From: Eubacterium sp. UBA3279
GTDB taxonomy: Bacteria > Bacillota > Clostridia > Lachnospirales > Lachnospiraceae
Direction: 5' to 3'
DNA: 8,244 nucleotides
Assembly (NCBI GenBank): GCA_002361775.1
Contig: DETV01000001.1
Coordinates: forward strand, 1 to 8,244
This document shows, in pieces, positions 1 through 6,690 of this stretch (position 1 is its first letter; each line of letters opens with the position of its first letter). The notes below the pieces were generated by a model. It made no database searches and was not told the DNA's origin. It worked only from the letters and a program-made list of their open reading frames with translations. The translations under genes were made by a program, and so were the position numbers.

Positions 1-12
1 ATATGAACCTAC

Positions 13-41
13 TTGTGAAAATGTGTTTTTTGCGTTATCAT
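13..41 (+). promoter_or_regulatory. Candidate sigma-A promoter for the flavin reductase gene
   Basis: TTGTGA (13-18) and TATCAT (36-41) are separated by 17 bp, with 4/6 and 5/6 matches to the sigma-A consensus. A transcript would start near 48, just ahead of the AGGAGGG ribosome binding site at 58-64. If so, the in-frame ATG at 23 lies upstream of the transcript, which supports the start at 71. The assignment rests on sequence match only. Confidence 0.45.
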
Positions 42-70
42 GGAAAAAAACAGAAACAGGAGGGAAAGAA

Positions 71-583
71 ATGGGATTTCAGAAAACAGATATAAAATCA
101 CTGGAAATGAATCCTTTTGAAAAAATTGGTTCTCAGTGGATGTTGATCACAGGGGAAAAGGATGGTGAGGTTAATACCATGACTGCTTCCTGGGGAGGCG
201 TAGGCGTTTTATGGGGAAAGAATGTGGCTACCGCATATATCCGTCCGCAACGCCATACAAAGAAGTTCGTGGATGGAAATGATACGTTTACACTTTCATT
301 TTTTAACGGAGATTATAAGAAAGAAATGGGCTATCTGGGGAAAGTATCAGGAAAAGATGAACCGGATAAAATAGAAAAAGCAGGACTTCATGTGGAAATG
401 GTGGACGGCTATCCTACATTTCGTGAAGCTTCTCAGGTTCTTGTGTGTAAAAAGCTCTATCATGATGAGATTAAACCGGAAAATTTTTACAGTACACAGG
501 AAGATGAAAAATGGTATCCGGAAAAAGATTACCATACCATGTATATTGCTGAGATTATAGCAGTTTATGAGGCAGTGAAGTAA
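71..583 (+). CDS. Flavin reductase-family (flavoredoxin-like) protein
   Basis: This 170-residue soluble protein matches the FMN-binding flavin reductase-like fold (split beta-barrel). Members hold FMN and pass electrons between NAD(P)H, flavin or iron-sulfur partners in the cytoplasm; the partner here is unknown. Visible family features are the segment around residues 35-43 (NTMTASWGG), where a TxS/T pattern usually contacts FMN phosphate, and the following strand and RPQRHT segment (58-63), typical of the family's flavin-binding face. The length is normal for the short single-domain forms. The ATG at 71 is chosen because AGGAGGG (58-64) lies 6 bases upstream; an in-frame ATG at 23 has no such site and would precede the predicted transcript start. 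It appears to be a single-gene unit with its own promoter and a terminator just after the stop, and it converges on the methyltransferase gene. The family is fairly sure; the substrate cannot be read from sequence. Confidence 0.88.
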   Translation: MGFQKTDIKSLEMNPFEKIGSQWMLITGEKDGEVNTMTASWGGVGVLWGKNVATAYIRPQRHTKKFVDGNDTFTLSFFNGDYKKEMGYLGKVSGKDEPDKIEKAGLHVEMVDGYPTFREASQVLVCKKLYHDEIKPENFYSTQEDEKWYPEKDYHTMYIAEIIAVYEAVK

Positions 584-603
584 AGGGTAATAATAAATAT
601 AAG

Positions 604-647
604 AAAGAACAGAACCGCCGGAAATGAGACAGTTCTGTTCTTTTTTT
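604..647 (+). terminator. Rho-independent terminator between convergent genes
   Basis: A perfect 12-bp stem (AAAGAACAGAAC at 604-615 with its complement at 632-643) encloses a 16-base loop and runs straight into a T-run (641-647). It lies 20 bases after the flavin reductase stop. On the minus strand the same hairpin is followed by a looser T-rich tract (complement of about 590-603), so it may also end the convergent methyltransferase transcript, less efficiently. Confidence 0.85.
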
Positions 648-677
648 ATTGTTTTTATTATGAGTGGAAGGGTGGTT

Positions 678-1535
678 TTATTTTTCCCAACGTCCGGAAG
701 CGCCACAGGGAAGTACGAGTCCTGATTCAGTGACAGGAAGTCCGATTTCCTGAGATTCCACATGACCGTTGAATTTCTTTAATTCTGTGGCAAGCATATA
801 GGTGAGTACTGCAGGAGCCAGACCTGTTGTATAGGAATTAACCAGGAAAAACAGAGGGTTATCACTGAGTAACTGGCTGCAAAGCTGGATCAGAGGATGA
901 ATAGCATCTTCTATCTTCCAGATTTCACCTTTCGGTCCTCTGCCATAAGATGGAGGATCCATGATAATGGCGTCATAATGATTGCCCCGGCGTATTTCCC
1001 GTTCTACAAATTTTACGCAGTCATCTACGATCCAACGGATAGGAGCATCCTTTAAGCCGGAGGATACAGCATTTTCTTTTGCCCAGGATACCATGCCTTT
1101 GGAAGCGTCTACATGGGTGACGGAAGCGCCGGCAGCGGCAGCGGCCAGAGTGGCTCCTCCGGTATAGGCAAAAAGGTTCAGGACCTTTACGGGACGATGG
1201 GCTGTTCGGATTTTTTCTCCAAACCAGTCCCAGTTGGCAGCCTGTTCAGGAAATAATCCGGTATGTTTAAAACTAAAAGGTTTCAGATTAAATGTAAGAT
1301 TTTTATAATGTATGGACCATTGTTCCGGAAGATTAAAAAATTCCCATTCTCCACCGCCTTTTTTGCTCCGATGGTAATGGCCGTTCATTTTTTTCCAGCC
1401 GGGGTGTTTTTTGGGGGTATCCCAGATAACCTGTGGGTCGGGACGAACAAGAAGATATTTTCCCCATCGTTCCAGTTTTTCTCCTTTGGAAGTGTCAATT
1501 ACTTCATAGTCTTTCCAACCGTCTGCAATCCACAT
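678..1535 (-). CDS. Class I SAM-dependent methyltransferase, RlmI-like without PUA domain
   Basis: This 285-residue cytoplasmic protein has a Rossmann-fold methyltransferase domain of the type seen in 23S rRNA methyltransferases RlmI and RlmK (COG1092-like). The SAM-binding motif I is VLNLFAYTGG (118-127), the acidic end of strand 2 is VDAS (142-145), and the catalytic-region motif is MDPPSYGRG (192-200). The N-terminal 110 residues contain the beta-rich segment that usually precedes the fold in this family. RlmI proteins are near 400 residues and carry an N-terminal PUA RNA-binding domain; none is present here, so the target may not be C1962 of 23S rRNA. The start is fixed by an in-frame TAA two codons upstream of the ATG, with AGCAGGA about 9 bases before it. 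The gene is monocistronic, convergent with the flavin reductase gene and divergent from the aminotransferase gene. Fold and cofactor are sure; the substrate is inferred as RNA. Confidence 0.85.
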   Translation of the reverse strand: MWIADGWKDYEVIDTSKGEKLERWGKYLLVRPDPQVIWDTPKKHPGWKKMNGHYHRSKKGGGEWEFFNLPEQWSIHYKNLTFNLKPFSFKHTGLFPEQAANWDWFGEKIRTAHRPVKVLNLFAYTGGATLAAAAAGASVTHVDASKGMVSWAKENAVSSGLKDAPIRWIVDDCVKFVEREIRRGNHYDAIIMDPPSYGRGPKGEIWKIEDAIHPLIQLCSQLLSDNPLFFLVNSYTTGLAPAVLTYMLATELKKFNGHVESQEIGLPVTESGLVLPCGASGRWEK

Positions 1536-1606
1536 ATATTAATTCCTGCTGTAGCTGCTTCAAATTTTGCAGTTACATCCTTTCACATAAATTTCATATA
1601 TGATAT

Positions 1607-1636
1607 AGCATAACACAGCCTGCTTGATGAATTCAA
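1607..1636 (-). promoter_or_regulatory. Candidate promoter for the methyltransferase gene
   Basis: Read on the minus strand, TTGAAT (complement of 1631-1636) is followed after 18 bases by TATGCT (complement of 1607-1612). A TG one base ahead of the -10 box gives an extended -10 element. The resulting leader would be about 65 bases. The match is moderate and other AT-rich boxes lie nearby. Confidence 0.4.
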
Positions 1637-1731
1637 GATGGATTTTTTGCAAGTTAGAACATAAAATATTGCAGAAATAAATGAATAGAACGTACTTTAT
1701 TGAGTACAAAAGCTGAAAATGCAAGAAATAC

Positions 1732-1760
1732 TTGACATTTAGTCATATTCTTCATAAAAT
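1732..1760 (+). promoter_or_regulatory. Strong sigma-A promoter for the aminotransferase gene
   Basis: A perfect TTGACA (1732-1737) and TAAAAT (1755-1760) are separated by the optimal 17 bp. Transcription would begin near 1767, giving a leader of about 40 bases. A 7-bp inverted repeat, TCATAAA (1752-1758) and TTTATGA (1765-1771), overlaps the -10 box and the start point and could be an operator. Confidence 0.82.
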
Positions 1761-1808
1761 AGCATTTATGAGCATAAACAGTAAAAAAAATCTATGAGGA
1801 GGAGCCCC

Positions 1809-3092
1809 ATGAAGCCGTATACTCAGTTAAGCAAAGAAAAATTATTGTCTCTGAAAGCAGAGTTGGAAAAACAGTTTGAAGATGTGAAAGGCAAAGGTCT
1901 GAAGCTGGATATGTCCCGCGGTAAGCCATCAAAAGCTCAGTTGGATCTGAGCAATGGATTGATGGATATTTTGAACAGCACTTCGGATCTGGTTAGTTCT
2001 GATGGAGTGGATTGCAGAAATTATGGTGTTCTGGATGGAATCAGTGATGCGAGAAAGTTATTGGCAGATATGTCGGAAGTTCCGGAGAGAAATATCCTTA
2101 TCTACGGTAACTCCAGTTTGAATGTAATGTTTGATACGGTAGCCCGGGCTATGACGCAGGGGATTATGGGCAGTACTCCATGGAGTAAACTGGATAAAGT
2201 AAAATTTCTCTGTCCTGTTCCCGGATATGACCGCCATTTTGCTATCACAGAGTTTTTTGGAATTGAGATGATCAATATTCCTCTGTTGGAAACAGGTCCG
2301 GACATGGATATGGTGGAAAAACTGGTGTCCGAAGATGAAGCGGTGAAAGGAATCTGGTGTGTACCGAAATACGCAAATCCGACAGGGATTTCCTATTCTG
2401 ATGAAACAGTAAGAAGATTTGCAAAACTGAAACCGGCAGCAAAAGATTTCCGTATTTTCTGGGATAATGCCTATTCTATTCATCATCTGTATGATGATAA
2501 GAGAGATGTGATTTTGGAACTTTTAAATGAATGCGTAAAAGCAGGAAATCCGGATATGGTATTTAAATTTATATCAACTTCCAAGGTATCCTTCCCAGGT
2601 TCCGGTATTGCAGCTCTTGCAGCATCAGAAGCAAATCTGGAAGATGCAAAACGTTACATGAGTTATCAGACAATTGGTCATGATAAACTGAATCAGCTCC
2701 GCCATGTACGTTTCTTCAAAGATATGCAGGGAATGTATAACCATATGAGAAAACATGCGGATATTCTTCGTCCTAAATTTGAAAAGATACTGGAGGTACT
2801 GGATCGGGAATTGGGCGGACTGGAGATCGGAACATGGACCAGACCTCTGGGCGGATATTTTATTTCTTTTGACTCCATGGATGGCTGTGCGAAAGCAATC
2901 GTGGCAAAAGCAAAAGAAGCAGGCCTTGTGATGACAGGGGCAGGCGCCACATATCCTTATGGAAAAGATCCTAAAGACAGCAATATCCGTATTGCGCCTT
3001 CTTTCCCGACGGTGGAAGAACTGGAAGTGGCAGCAAATATCTTTGTACTCAGCGTAAAACTGGTGAGTATCGATAAACTGTTAAATGCATAA
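1809..3092 (+). CDS. PLP-dependent aminotransferase, aspartate aminotransferase Ic type
   Basis: This 427-residue protein belongs to the fold-type I aminotransferases, in the branch (Pfam Asp_aminotransf, PF12897) that includes actinobacterial and clostridial aspartate aminotransferases. Such enzymes swap an amino group between aspartate or a related amino acid and 2-oxoglutarate in the cytoplasm. Visible residues are NPTG (190-193), D219 in WDNAY (218-222) for the PLP ring nitrogen, Y222, the Schiff-base lysine K259 in STSKVSFPG, and R394 in NIRIAP for the substrate alpha-carboxylate. The N-terminal segment with LKLDMSRGKPS is characteristic of this branch. All catalytic residues are present and the length is usual. 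The ATG at 1809 is chosen because AGGAGG (1797-1802) lies 6 bases ahead; the in-frame ATG at 1794 overlaps that site. The gene has a strong promoter and its own terminator. Family and chemistry are sure; aspartate as the substrate is inferred. Confidence 0.9.
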   Translation: MKPYTQLSKEKLLSLKAELEKQFEDVKGKGLKLDMSRGKPSKAQLDLSNGLMDILNSTSDLVSSDGVDCRNYGVLDGISDARKLLADMSEVPERNILIYGNSSLNVMFDTVARAMTQGIMGSTPWSKLDKVKFLCPVPGYDRHFAITEFFGIEMINIPLLETGPDMDMVEKLVSEDEAVKGIWCVPKYANPTGISYSDETVRRFAKLKPAAKDFRIFWDNAYSIHHLYDDKRDVILELLNECVKAGNPDMVFKFISTSKVSFPGSGIAALAASEANLEDAKRYMSYQTIGHDKLNQLRHVRFFKDMQGMYNHMRKHADILRPKFEKILEVLDRELGGLEIGTWTRPLGGYFISFDSMDGCAKAIVAKAKEAGLVMTGAGATYPYGKDPKDSNIRIAPSFPTVEELEVAANIFVLSVKLVSIDKLLNA

Positions 3093-3102
3093 GTCGTATG
3101 AA

Positions 3103-3146
3103 AAGGTTGTTGTGTTTGGATGAATACAGCAGCCTTCTCTTGTTTC
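3103..3146 (+). terminator. Terminator after the aminotransferase gene
   Basis: A 14-bp stem (3103-3116 with 3123-3136, including three G-U pairs) has a 6-base loop and begins 11 bases after the stop codon. The tail CTCTTGTTTC is T-rich but interrupted, so termination may be partial. Confidence 0.6.
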
Positions 3147-3222
3147 AGGGTATTTTGTTTGATAAAAAATAAATGAAAATCTTAATTTCCAGGGAAGAGA
3201 TTCTAACATTTTCTTAAATCCC

Positions 3223-3251
3223 TTTACCATGATTTTATTCAGTGATAAAAT
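3223..3251 (+). promoter_or_regulatory. Candidate promoter for the cell-wall cluster
   Basis: TTTACC (3223-3228, 4/6) and TAAAAT (3246-3251, 5/6) are spaced by 17 bp and would start a transcript near 3258, about 55 bases before the first gene of the cluster. The 7-bp inverted repeat ATTTTAT (3232-3238) and ATAAAAT (3245-3251) lies in the spacer and -10 box. AT-rich repeats of this size arise easily by chance. Confidence 0.5.
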
Positions 3252-3312
3252 ATACTTATTCGACAATAATGAAAAATATTGAAGAAAAAGCAGAAAAGTA
3301 AGGGGTTTTCAC

Positions 3313-4029
3313 ATGAGACATAATAAGAAAAAAATTATAAAAATAGCATTAGGTGTATTGGCAGGATATTTTCTGATCATGCTGATCGGTTATATGGGAG
3401 TGGTATTCTACTTTTCCAGTCATTTTCAGAAGGGTACTACAATTAATGGGATCTCCTGTGAAAACAAAACGGCAGAACAGGTAAAGCAGCAGATTCAAAA
3501 GCAAATTGGAGATTATAAGTTAAAAATAAAAGAAAAAGACGGAAAAACAGAGACGATTTCGGCGATTCAGGTAGAATTATCTTATGTGGATGATCATAAA
3601 GCAGAAGAACTTCTGGATATGCAGAATCCCTGGAGATGGATGAAGGAACTTTCCAGGAAAAAGGATTATAAAATTGAAACTACAACCACATATAATGAAA
3701 TATTGCTGGAAGAAGTTCTGGATGAGCTGAGCTGCTTTCAGAAAGAAAATATTATTGCCCCCCAGGATGCATATATTAAACGGGAAGGGGAGGAATATGT
3801 GATCGTTCCAGAGGTGGAAGGAACTACTCTGAAGGAAGAAAAAGTAGAAGAGGCGGTAAAAGAGGCTATTCAAAAGGGCGAAACAGTGATCGATCTGGAA
3901 GAATTGGAGTGTTATGAAAAACCGTCCCTGTATCAAAATGACCCGGGACTTCTGCAGGAACTGGAAGAGAAGAATGAAAAACTGCAGGCAGAAAAAACAG
4001 CGCAGTTAAATGAGGTGGAAATTATTTAA
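3313..4029 (+). CDS. Membrane-anchored peptidoglycan-binding-domain protein, L,D-transpeptidase-like but lacking the YkuD domain
   Basis: This 238-residue protein has a basic N-terminus (residues 2-10), one membrane segment (about 9-33) and an extracellular remainder, so it should be a single-pass protein facing the wall. Residues about 40-110 (GTTINGISCENKT onward) and 125-205 look like the paired N-terminal modules of clostridial L,D-transpeptidases, including a PG_binding_4-type domain (PF12229) with the VPEVEGTTL segment. In those enzymes a YkuD transpeptidase domain with a catalytic HxxG/SxGC motif follows. Here the protein ends with a charged helix (211-236) and a TAA, and the next 88 bases encode nothing of that kind. 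It may be a truncated relic or a binding-only wall protein. The start is supported by AAGGGG (3300-3305), 7 bases upstream. It lies 88 bp before ddl in the same direction, which supports a wall role. The domain call is from recalled family resemblance. Confidence 0.78.
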   Translation: MRHNKKKIIKIALGVLAGYFLIMLIGYMGVVFYFSSHFQKGTTINGISCENKTAEQVKQQIQKQIGDYKLKIKEKDGKTETISAIQVELSYVDDHKAEELLDMQNPWRWMKELSRKKDYKIETTTTYNEILLEEVLDELSCFQKENIIAPQDAYIKREGEEYVIVPEVEGTTLKEEKVEEAVKEAIQKGETVIDLEELECYEKPSLYQNDPGLLQELEEKNEKLQAEKTAQLNEVEII

Positions 4030-4034
4030 CATAG

Positions 4035-4063
4035 TTGCATTGCAAAAAGGGTTATTGTATGAT
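4035..4063 (+). promoter_or_regulatory. Weak candidate internal promoter before ddl
   Basis: TTGCAT (4035-4040, 3/6) and TATGAT (4058-4063, 5/6) are 17 bp apart in the 88-bp gap before ddl. The -35 box falls in a short palindrome (TTGCA-T-TGCAA, 4035-4045). No terminator is visible in this gap, so ddl may instead be read from the upstream promoter. Confidence 0.28.
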
Positions 4064-4117
4064 GATATGAGGTATACCGTCAGGTGTTGGAAAGAAAGAG
4101 ATAGAGAGGATTAGATT

Positions 4118-5149
4118 ATGAAAATAGTAGTATTGGCAGGAGGTACAAGTACAGAAAGAGATGTCTCCATAGTATCAGGAACAGATATCTGTAAAGCATT
4201 GCGGTCAAGAGGACATCAGGCTATTTTGGTAGATGTGTTTTTTGGATGGGAAGATGCAGATGTGGCAACTGCCTTTGAGGGAGAATATGATGTAGAACAG
4301 GCAGCAGAATATATAAAAAGTTTTAACGGACAGGTAGAGTCCTGTGTGGCAGAAGGAAGAGATTTCTTCGGACCGAAGGTTATGGAACTTTGTAAAGCTG
4401 CGGATGTGGTATTTTTGGCTCTTCATGGAGCGAATGGAGAAGATGGAAAGGTTCAGGCCGTTTTTGACCTGTTTCATATCAAGTATACAGGGACGGATTA
4501 TCTTAGCAGCGCTATGGCGATGGATAAAGGAATTACCAAAAAATTATTTTCATCTAACGGAGTTCCCACACCGGCGGGCACAGAAATCCACCGGGGAGAG
4601 AATTTACCGCAACTGAAAGAGTTGGGTATGGATTTTCCTGTGGTAGTAAAAACCTGTTGTGGAGGTTCCAGCGTAGGAGTTTATATTGCTCATGATCAGG
4701 AGGAATACGAAGAAGCTTTAAAAGGAGCTTTCTCCTATGAGGAACAGGTGGTTGTAGAAGAATACATTCAGGGAAGAGAATTTTCTGTAGGCGTGGTAGA
4801 TGGGAAAGCTTATCCGGTTATCGAAATTGCACCGGTAGAAGGTTTTTATGACTATAAGAATAAATATTCCGCAGGAGCTGCAGTAGAAACTTGTCCGGCA
4901 GAATTAACACCGGAACAGACAAAACAGATGCAGAAGTATGCCGAAAAAGGCTGTCAGGTATTGGGGATTCAGGGATATGCCCGGCTTGATTTTATGATGA
5001 AAGAAAATGGCGAGATGTATTGCCTGGAAGCAAATACTCTTCCGGGGATGACACCTACCAGTCTGCTTCCTCAGGAGGCGGCAGCGTTGGGAATGGATTA
5101 CCCTGCACTGTGTGAAGAACTGATCAGGATTTCATTGAAAAAATATTAA
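4118..5149 (+). CDS. ddl: D-alanine--D-alanine ligase
   Basis: Ddl joins two D-alanines with ATP in the cytoplasm to give the dipeptide that ends the peptidoglycan stem. The 343-residue protein has the three ATP-grasp-type parts: N-terminal GGTSTERDVS (8-17), central LHGANGEDG (102-110) and MDKGITKK (135-142), ATP-binding K178 in the VVVK stretch with the glycine/serine loop GGSSVG (182-187), EEYIQGREF (214-222), and the C-terminal metal site D291, E304, N306 in EANTLPGM (304-311). The omega-loop FYDYKNKY (243-250) keeps the tyrosine of D-Ala-D-Ala ligases rather than the D-lactate-type change, so a vancomycin-susceptible terminus is inferred. It is about 35 residues longer than E. coli DdlB, from an N-terminal-domain insertion (about 45-90) often seen in clostridial forms. 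GAGAGGA lies 7 bases before the ATG. murF follows after 34 bp, so the two are probably cotranscribed. Confidence 0.96.
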   Translation: MKIVVLAGGTSTERDVSIVSGTDICKALRSRGHQAILVDVFFGWEDADVATAFEGEYDVEQAAEYIKSFNGQVESCVAEGRDFFGPKVMELCKAADVVFLALHGANGEDGKVQAVFDLFHIKYTGTDYLSSAMAMDKGITKKLFSSNGVPTPAGTEIHRGENLPQLKELGMDFPVVVKTCCGGSSVGVYIAHDQEEYEEALKGAFSYEEQVVVEEYIQGREFSVGVVDGKAYPVIEIAPVEGFYDYKNKYSAGAAVETCPAELTPEQTKQMQKYAEKGCQVLGIQGYARLDFMMKENGEMYCLEANTLPGMTPTSLLPQEAAALGMDYPALCEELIRISLKKY

Positions 5150-5183
5150 AGTGACCGTTATTTGAAAGAAAAGGGAGAAGAAA

Positions 5184-6578
5184 ATGAAAAATCTCACGTT
5201 GGAACATATTTCTCAGGCTTGTCATGGAATCTATCGGGGGGCAGAGAAAGAAAAAAAGAAATGTATCACTGGGGTAACGACAGACAGCAGAAAGGTAGAT
5301 CCGGGCTGTTTGTTTGTACCGATTGTGGGAATGAGAGTGGATGGACATGATTTTATTTCTCAGGTAATGGAAGCGGGGGCATTGTGTACTCTGTCGGAAA
5401 AAAATCTGGGAGAGACAGATTTTCCTTATATTCAGGTGGAGTCCTCTCTTCAGGCAGTGAAAGATCTGGCAGCCTATTATCTGGATCAGCTTCAGATTCC
5501 TGTGGTGGGTATTACCGGCAGTGTGGGAAAGACAAGTACCAAAGAAATGATTGCCGCTGTTCTGGCTCAAAAATATCGTGTTTTAAAAACTCAGGGGAAT
5601 TTTAATAATGAACTGGGACTTCCTCTCACTGTATTCCGTCTGCGGGACGAAGATGAAATCGCAGTGCTGGAAATGGGAATCAGTGATTTTGGTGAGATGC
5701 ATCGTCTTGCGGCTATTTCCCGTCCGGATACCTGTGTGATCACGAATATTGGAACTTGCCATCTGGAAAATCTGGGAGATCGGGATGGAGTTTTAAAGGC
5801 GAAAACAGAAGTATTTGACCATCTGAAAGAGAATGCTACAGTCATTTTAAATGGAGATGATGACAAGCTGGCTACAGTGGATACTGTACAGGGGAAAAAG
5901 CCTGTATTTTTTGGTTTGGATGCATCCTGCTCAATCTATGCAGATCAGGTGGAAGGCCAGGGATTGAAAGGGATTTCCTGTAGAATCCATACGCCGAAGG
6001 GAGAATTTTCAGCGTTGATTCCCATTCCGGGACAGCATATGGTATACAATGCCCTTGCGGGAACAGCGGTGGGACTGGCATATGGGATGGAACTGGAACA
6101 GATCCGGGCTGGAATTGAGAGTTTGCAGTCCTTAAGCGGACGTTTTCACATTATAGAAACGGAACAGTATACCATTATCGATGATTGCTATAATGCAAAT
6201 CCTATGTCCATGAAAGCATCTTTGAATGTGCTGAAGGATGCACTGGGACGAAGAGTGGCAATTCTTGGGGATATGGGAGAATTGGGAACGGAAGAACTTC
6301 AGCTTCATGAAGAAGTGGGAAAAGAAGCAGGAAAAACAGGAATTGACCTGTTAATCTGTGTGGGAGAGCGGAGCGCGCATATGGCAGAAGCTGCCAGACA
6401 GGAGAATCCTGAACTGGAAGTAATATATATGCCCACACTGGAGGAATTGCTGGAAAAACTTCCGGAATTGATAAAACAAAAAGATACTATATTGGTAAAA
6501 GCATCACATTTTATGAAATTTGATCAGGTGGTGGAAAAACTGGTGAGTAAAATAGAAAATTGTGAAATTTGCAATTAG
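5184..6578 (+). CDS. murF: UDP-N-acetylmuramoyl-tripeptide--D-alanyl-D-alanine ligase
   Basis: MurF attaches D-Ala-D-Ala, the product of the adjacent ddl gene, to UDP-MurNAc-tripeptide with ATP, the last cytoplasmic step of the stem peptide. The 464-residue protein has the three Mur-ligase domains: an N-terminal UDP-substrate domain (1 to about 104) with VTTDSRKVDPGCLFV (31-45); a central ATPase domain with P-loop GITGSVGKTST (109-119, K116), TQGNFNNELGLP (136-147), EMGISDFGEM (163-172), NIGTCHLENLG (188-198) and the AKTE segment whose K207 is the likely carbamylated lysine; and a C-terminal domain opened by GQHMVYNALAG (283-293), with SGRF (318-321), DDCYNANPMSM (333-343) and LGDMGELG (361-368). 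All usual motifs are intact. The start is set by AGGGAG (5172-5177), 6 bases ahead of the ATG. It is last in the cluster, and a strong terminator follows. Confidence 0.97.
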   Translation: MKNLTLEHISQACHGIYRGAEKEKKKCITGVTTDSRKVDPGCLFVPIVGMRVDGHDFISQVMEAGALCTLSEKNLGETDFPYIQVESSLQAVKDLAAYYLDQLQIPVVGITGSVGKTSTKEMIAAVLAQKYRVLKTQGNFNNELGLPLTVFRLRDEDEIAVLEMGISDFGEMHRLAAISRPDTCVITNIGTCHLENLGDRDGVLKAKTEVFDHLKENATVILNGDDDKLATVDTVQGKKPVFFGLDASCSIYADQVEGQGLKGISCRIHTPKGEFSALIPIPGQHMVYNALAGTAVGLAYGMELEQIRAGIESLQSLSGRFHIIETEQYTIIDDCYNANPMSMKASLNVLKDALGRRVAILGDMGELGTEELQLHEEVGKEAGKTGIDLLICVGERSAHMAEAARQENPELEVIYMPTLEELLEKLPELIKQKDTILVKASHFMKFDQVVEKLVSKIENCEICN

Positions 6579-6589
6579 GGTAAAAATGC

Positions 6590-6648
6590 AATCTCCCATA
6601 GAAAAACAGGTGTGAGAAACACTGATTTCTATGGGAGATTTTGTTTTA
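6590..6648. terminator. Strong, probably bidirectional terminator after murF
   Basis: A perfect 15-bp stem (6590-6604 with 6626-6640) is followed by TTTTGTTTT. The 21-base loop can itself fold, pairing CAG-TGT around a bulged G (6607-6613) with ACACTG (6619-6624), giving a long rod. On the minus strand the stem leads into a T5 run (complement of 6582-6586), so it can also end the convergent CPBP gene transcript, whose stop lies 43 bases away. Confidence 0.9.
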
Positions 6649-6690
6649 AGCTTTTGAAGCTGAAAACCGATATTTTCCTATAATTCTTCT

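Noticed and set aside
23..70. N-terminal extension of the flavin reductase from ATG 23
   Set aside because: The ATG at 71 has AGGAGGG 6 bases upstream, the extension does not resemble the family, and the candidate promoter places the transcript start after position 23.
1263..1613. 116-residue + strand open frame
   Set aside because: It lies almost wholly opposite the methyltransferase gene, which has clear family motifs; its composition is that of an antisense shadow and it has no RBS.
1794..1808. ATG 1794 as aminotransferase start
   Set aside because: It overlaps the AGGAGG ribosome binding site that is ideally spaced for ATG 1809.
2058..2486. 142-residue minus-strand open frame
   Set aside because: It is antisense to the conserved centre of the aminotransferase and has no recognisable domain.
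3093..3312. Riboswitch or T-box ahead of the cell-wall cluster
   Set aside because: The gap holds a terminator for the previous gene and a promoter with a leader of only about 55 bases, too short, with no T-box or known aptamer core visible.
4030..4117. Remnant of a YkuD transpeptidase domain before ddl
   Set aside because: None of the three forward frames shows an SxGC-like or HG motif, and the gap is far too short.
6588..6599. Similarity between the murF terminator arm and the CPBP leader (TCTCCCAT at 6592-6599 and 7477-7484)
   Set aside because: Only about 8-12 bases match, and in the leader this is just the complement of the ribosome binding site; chance is the simplest reading.
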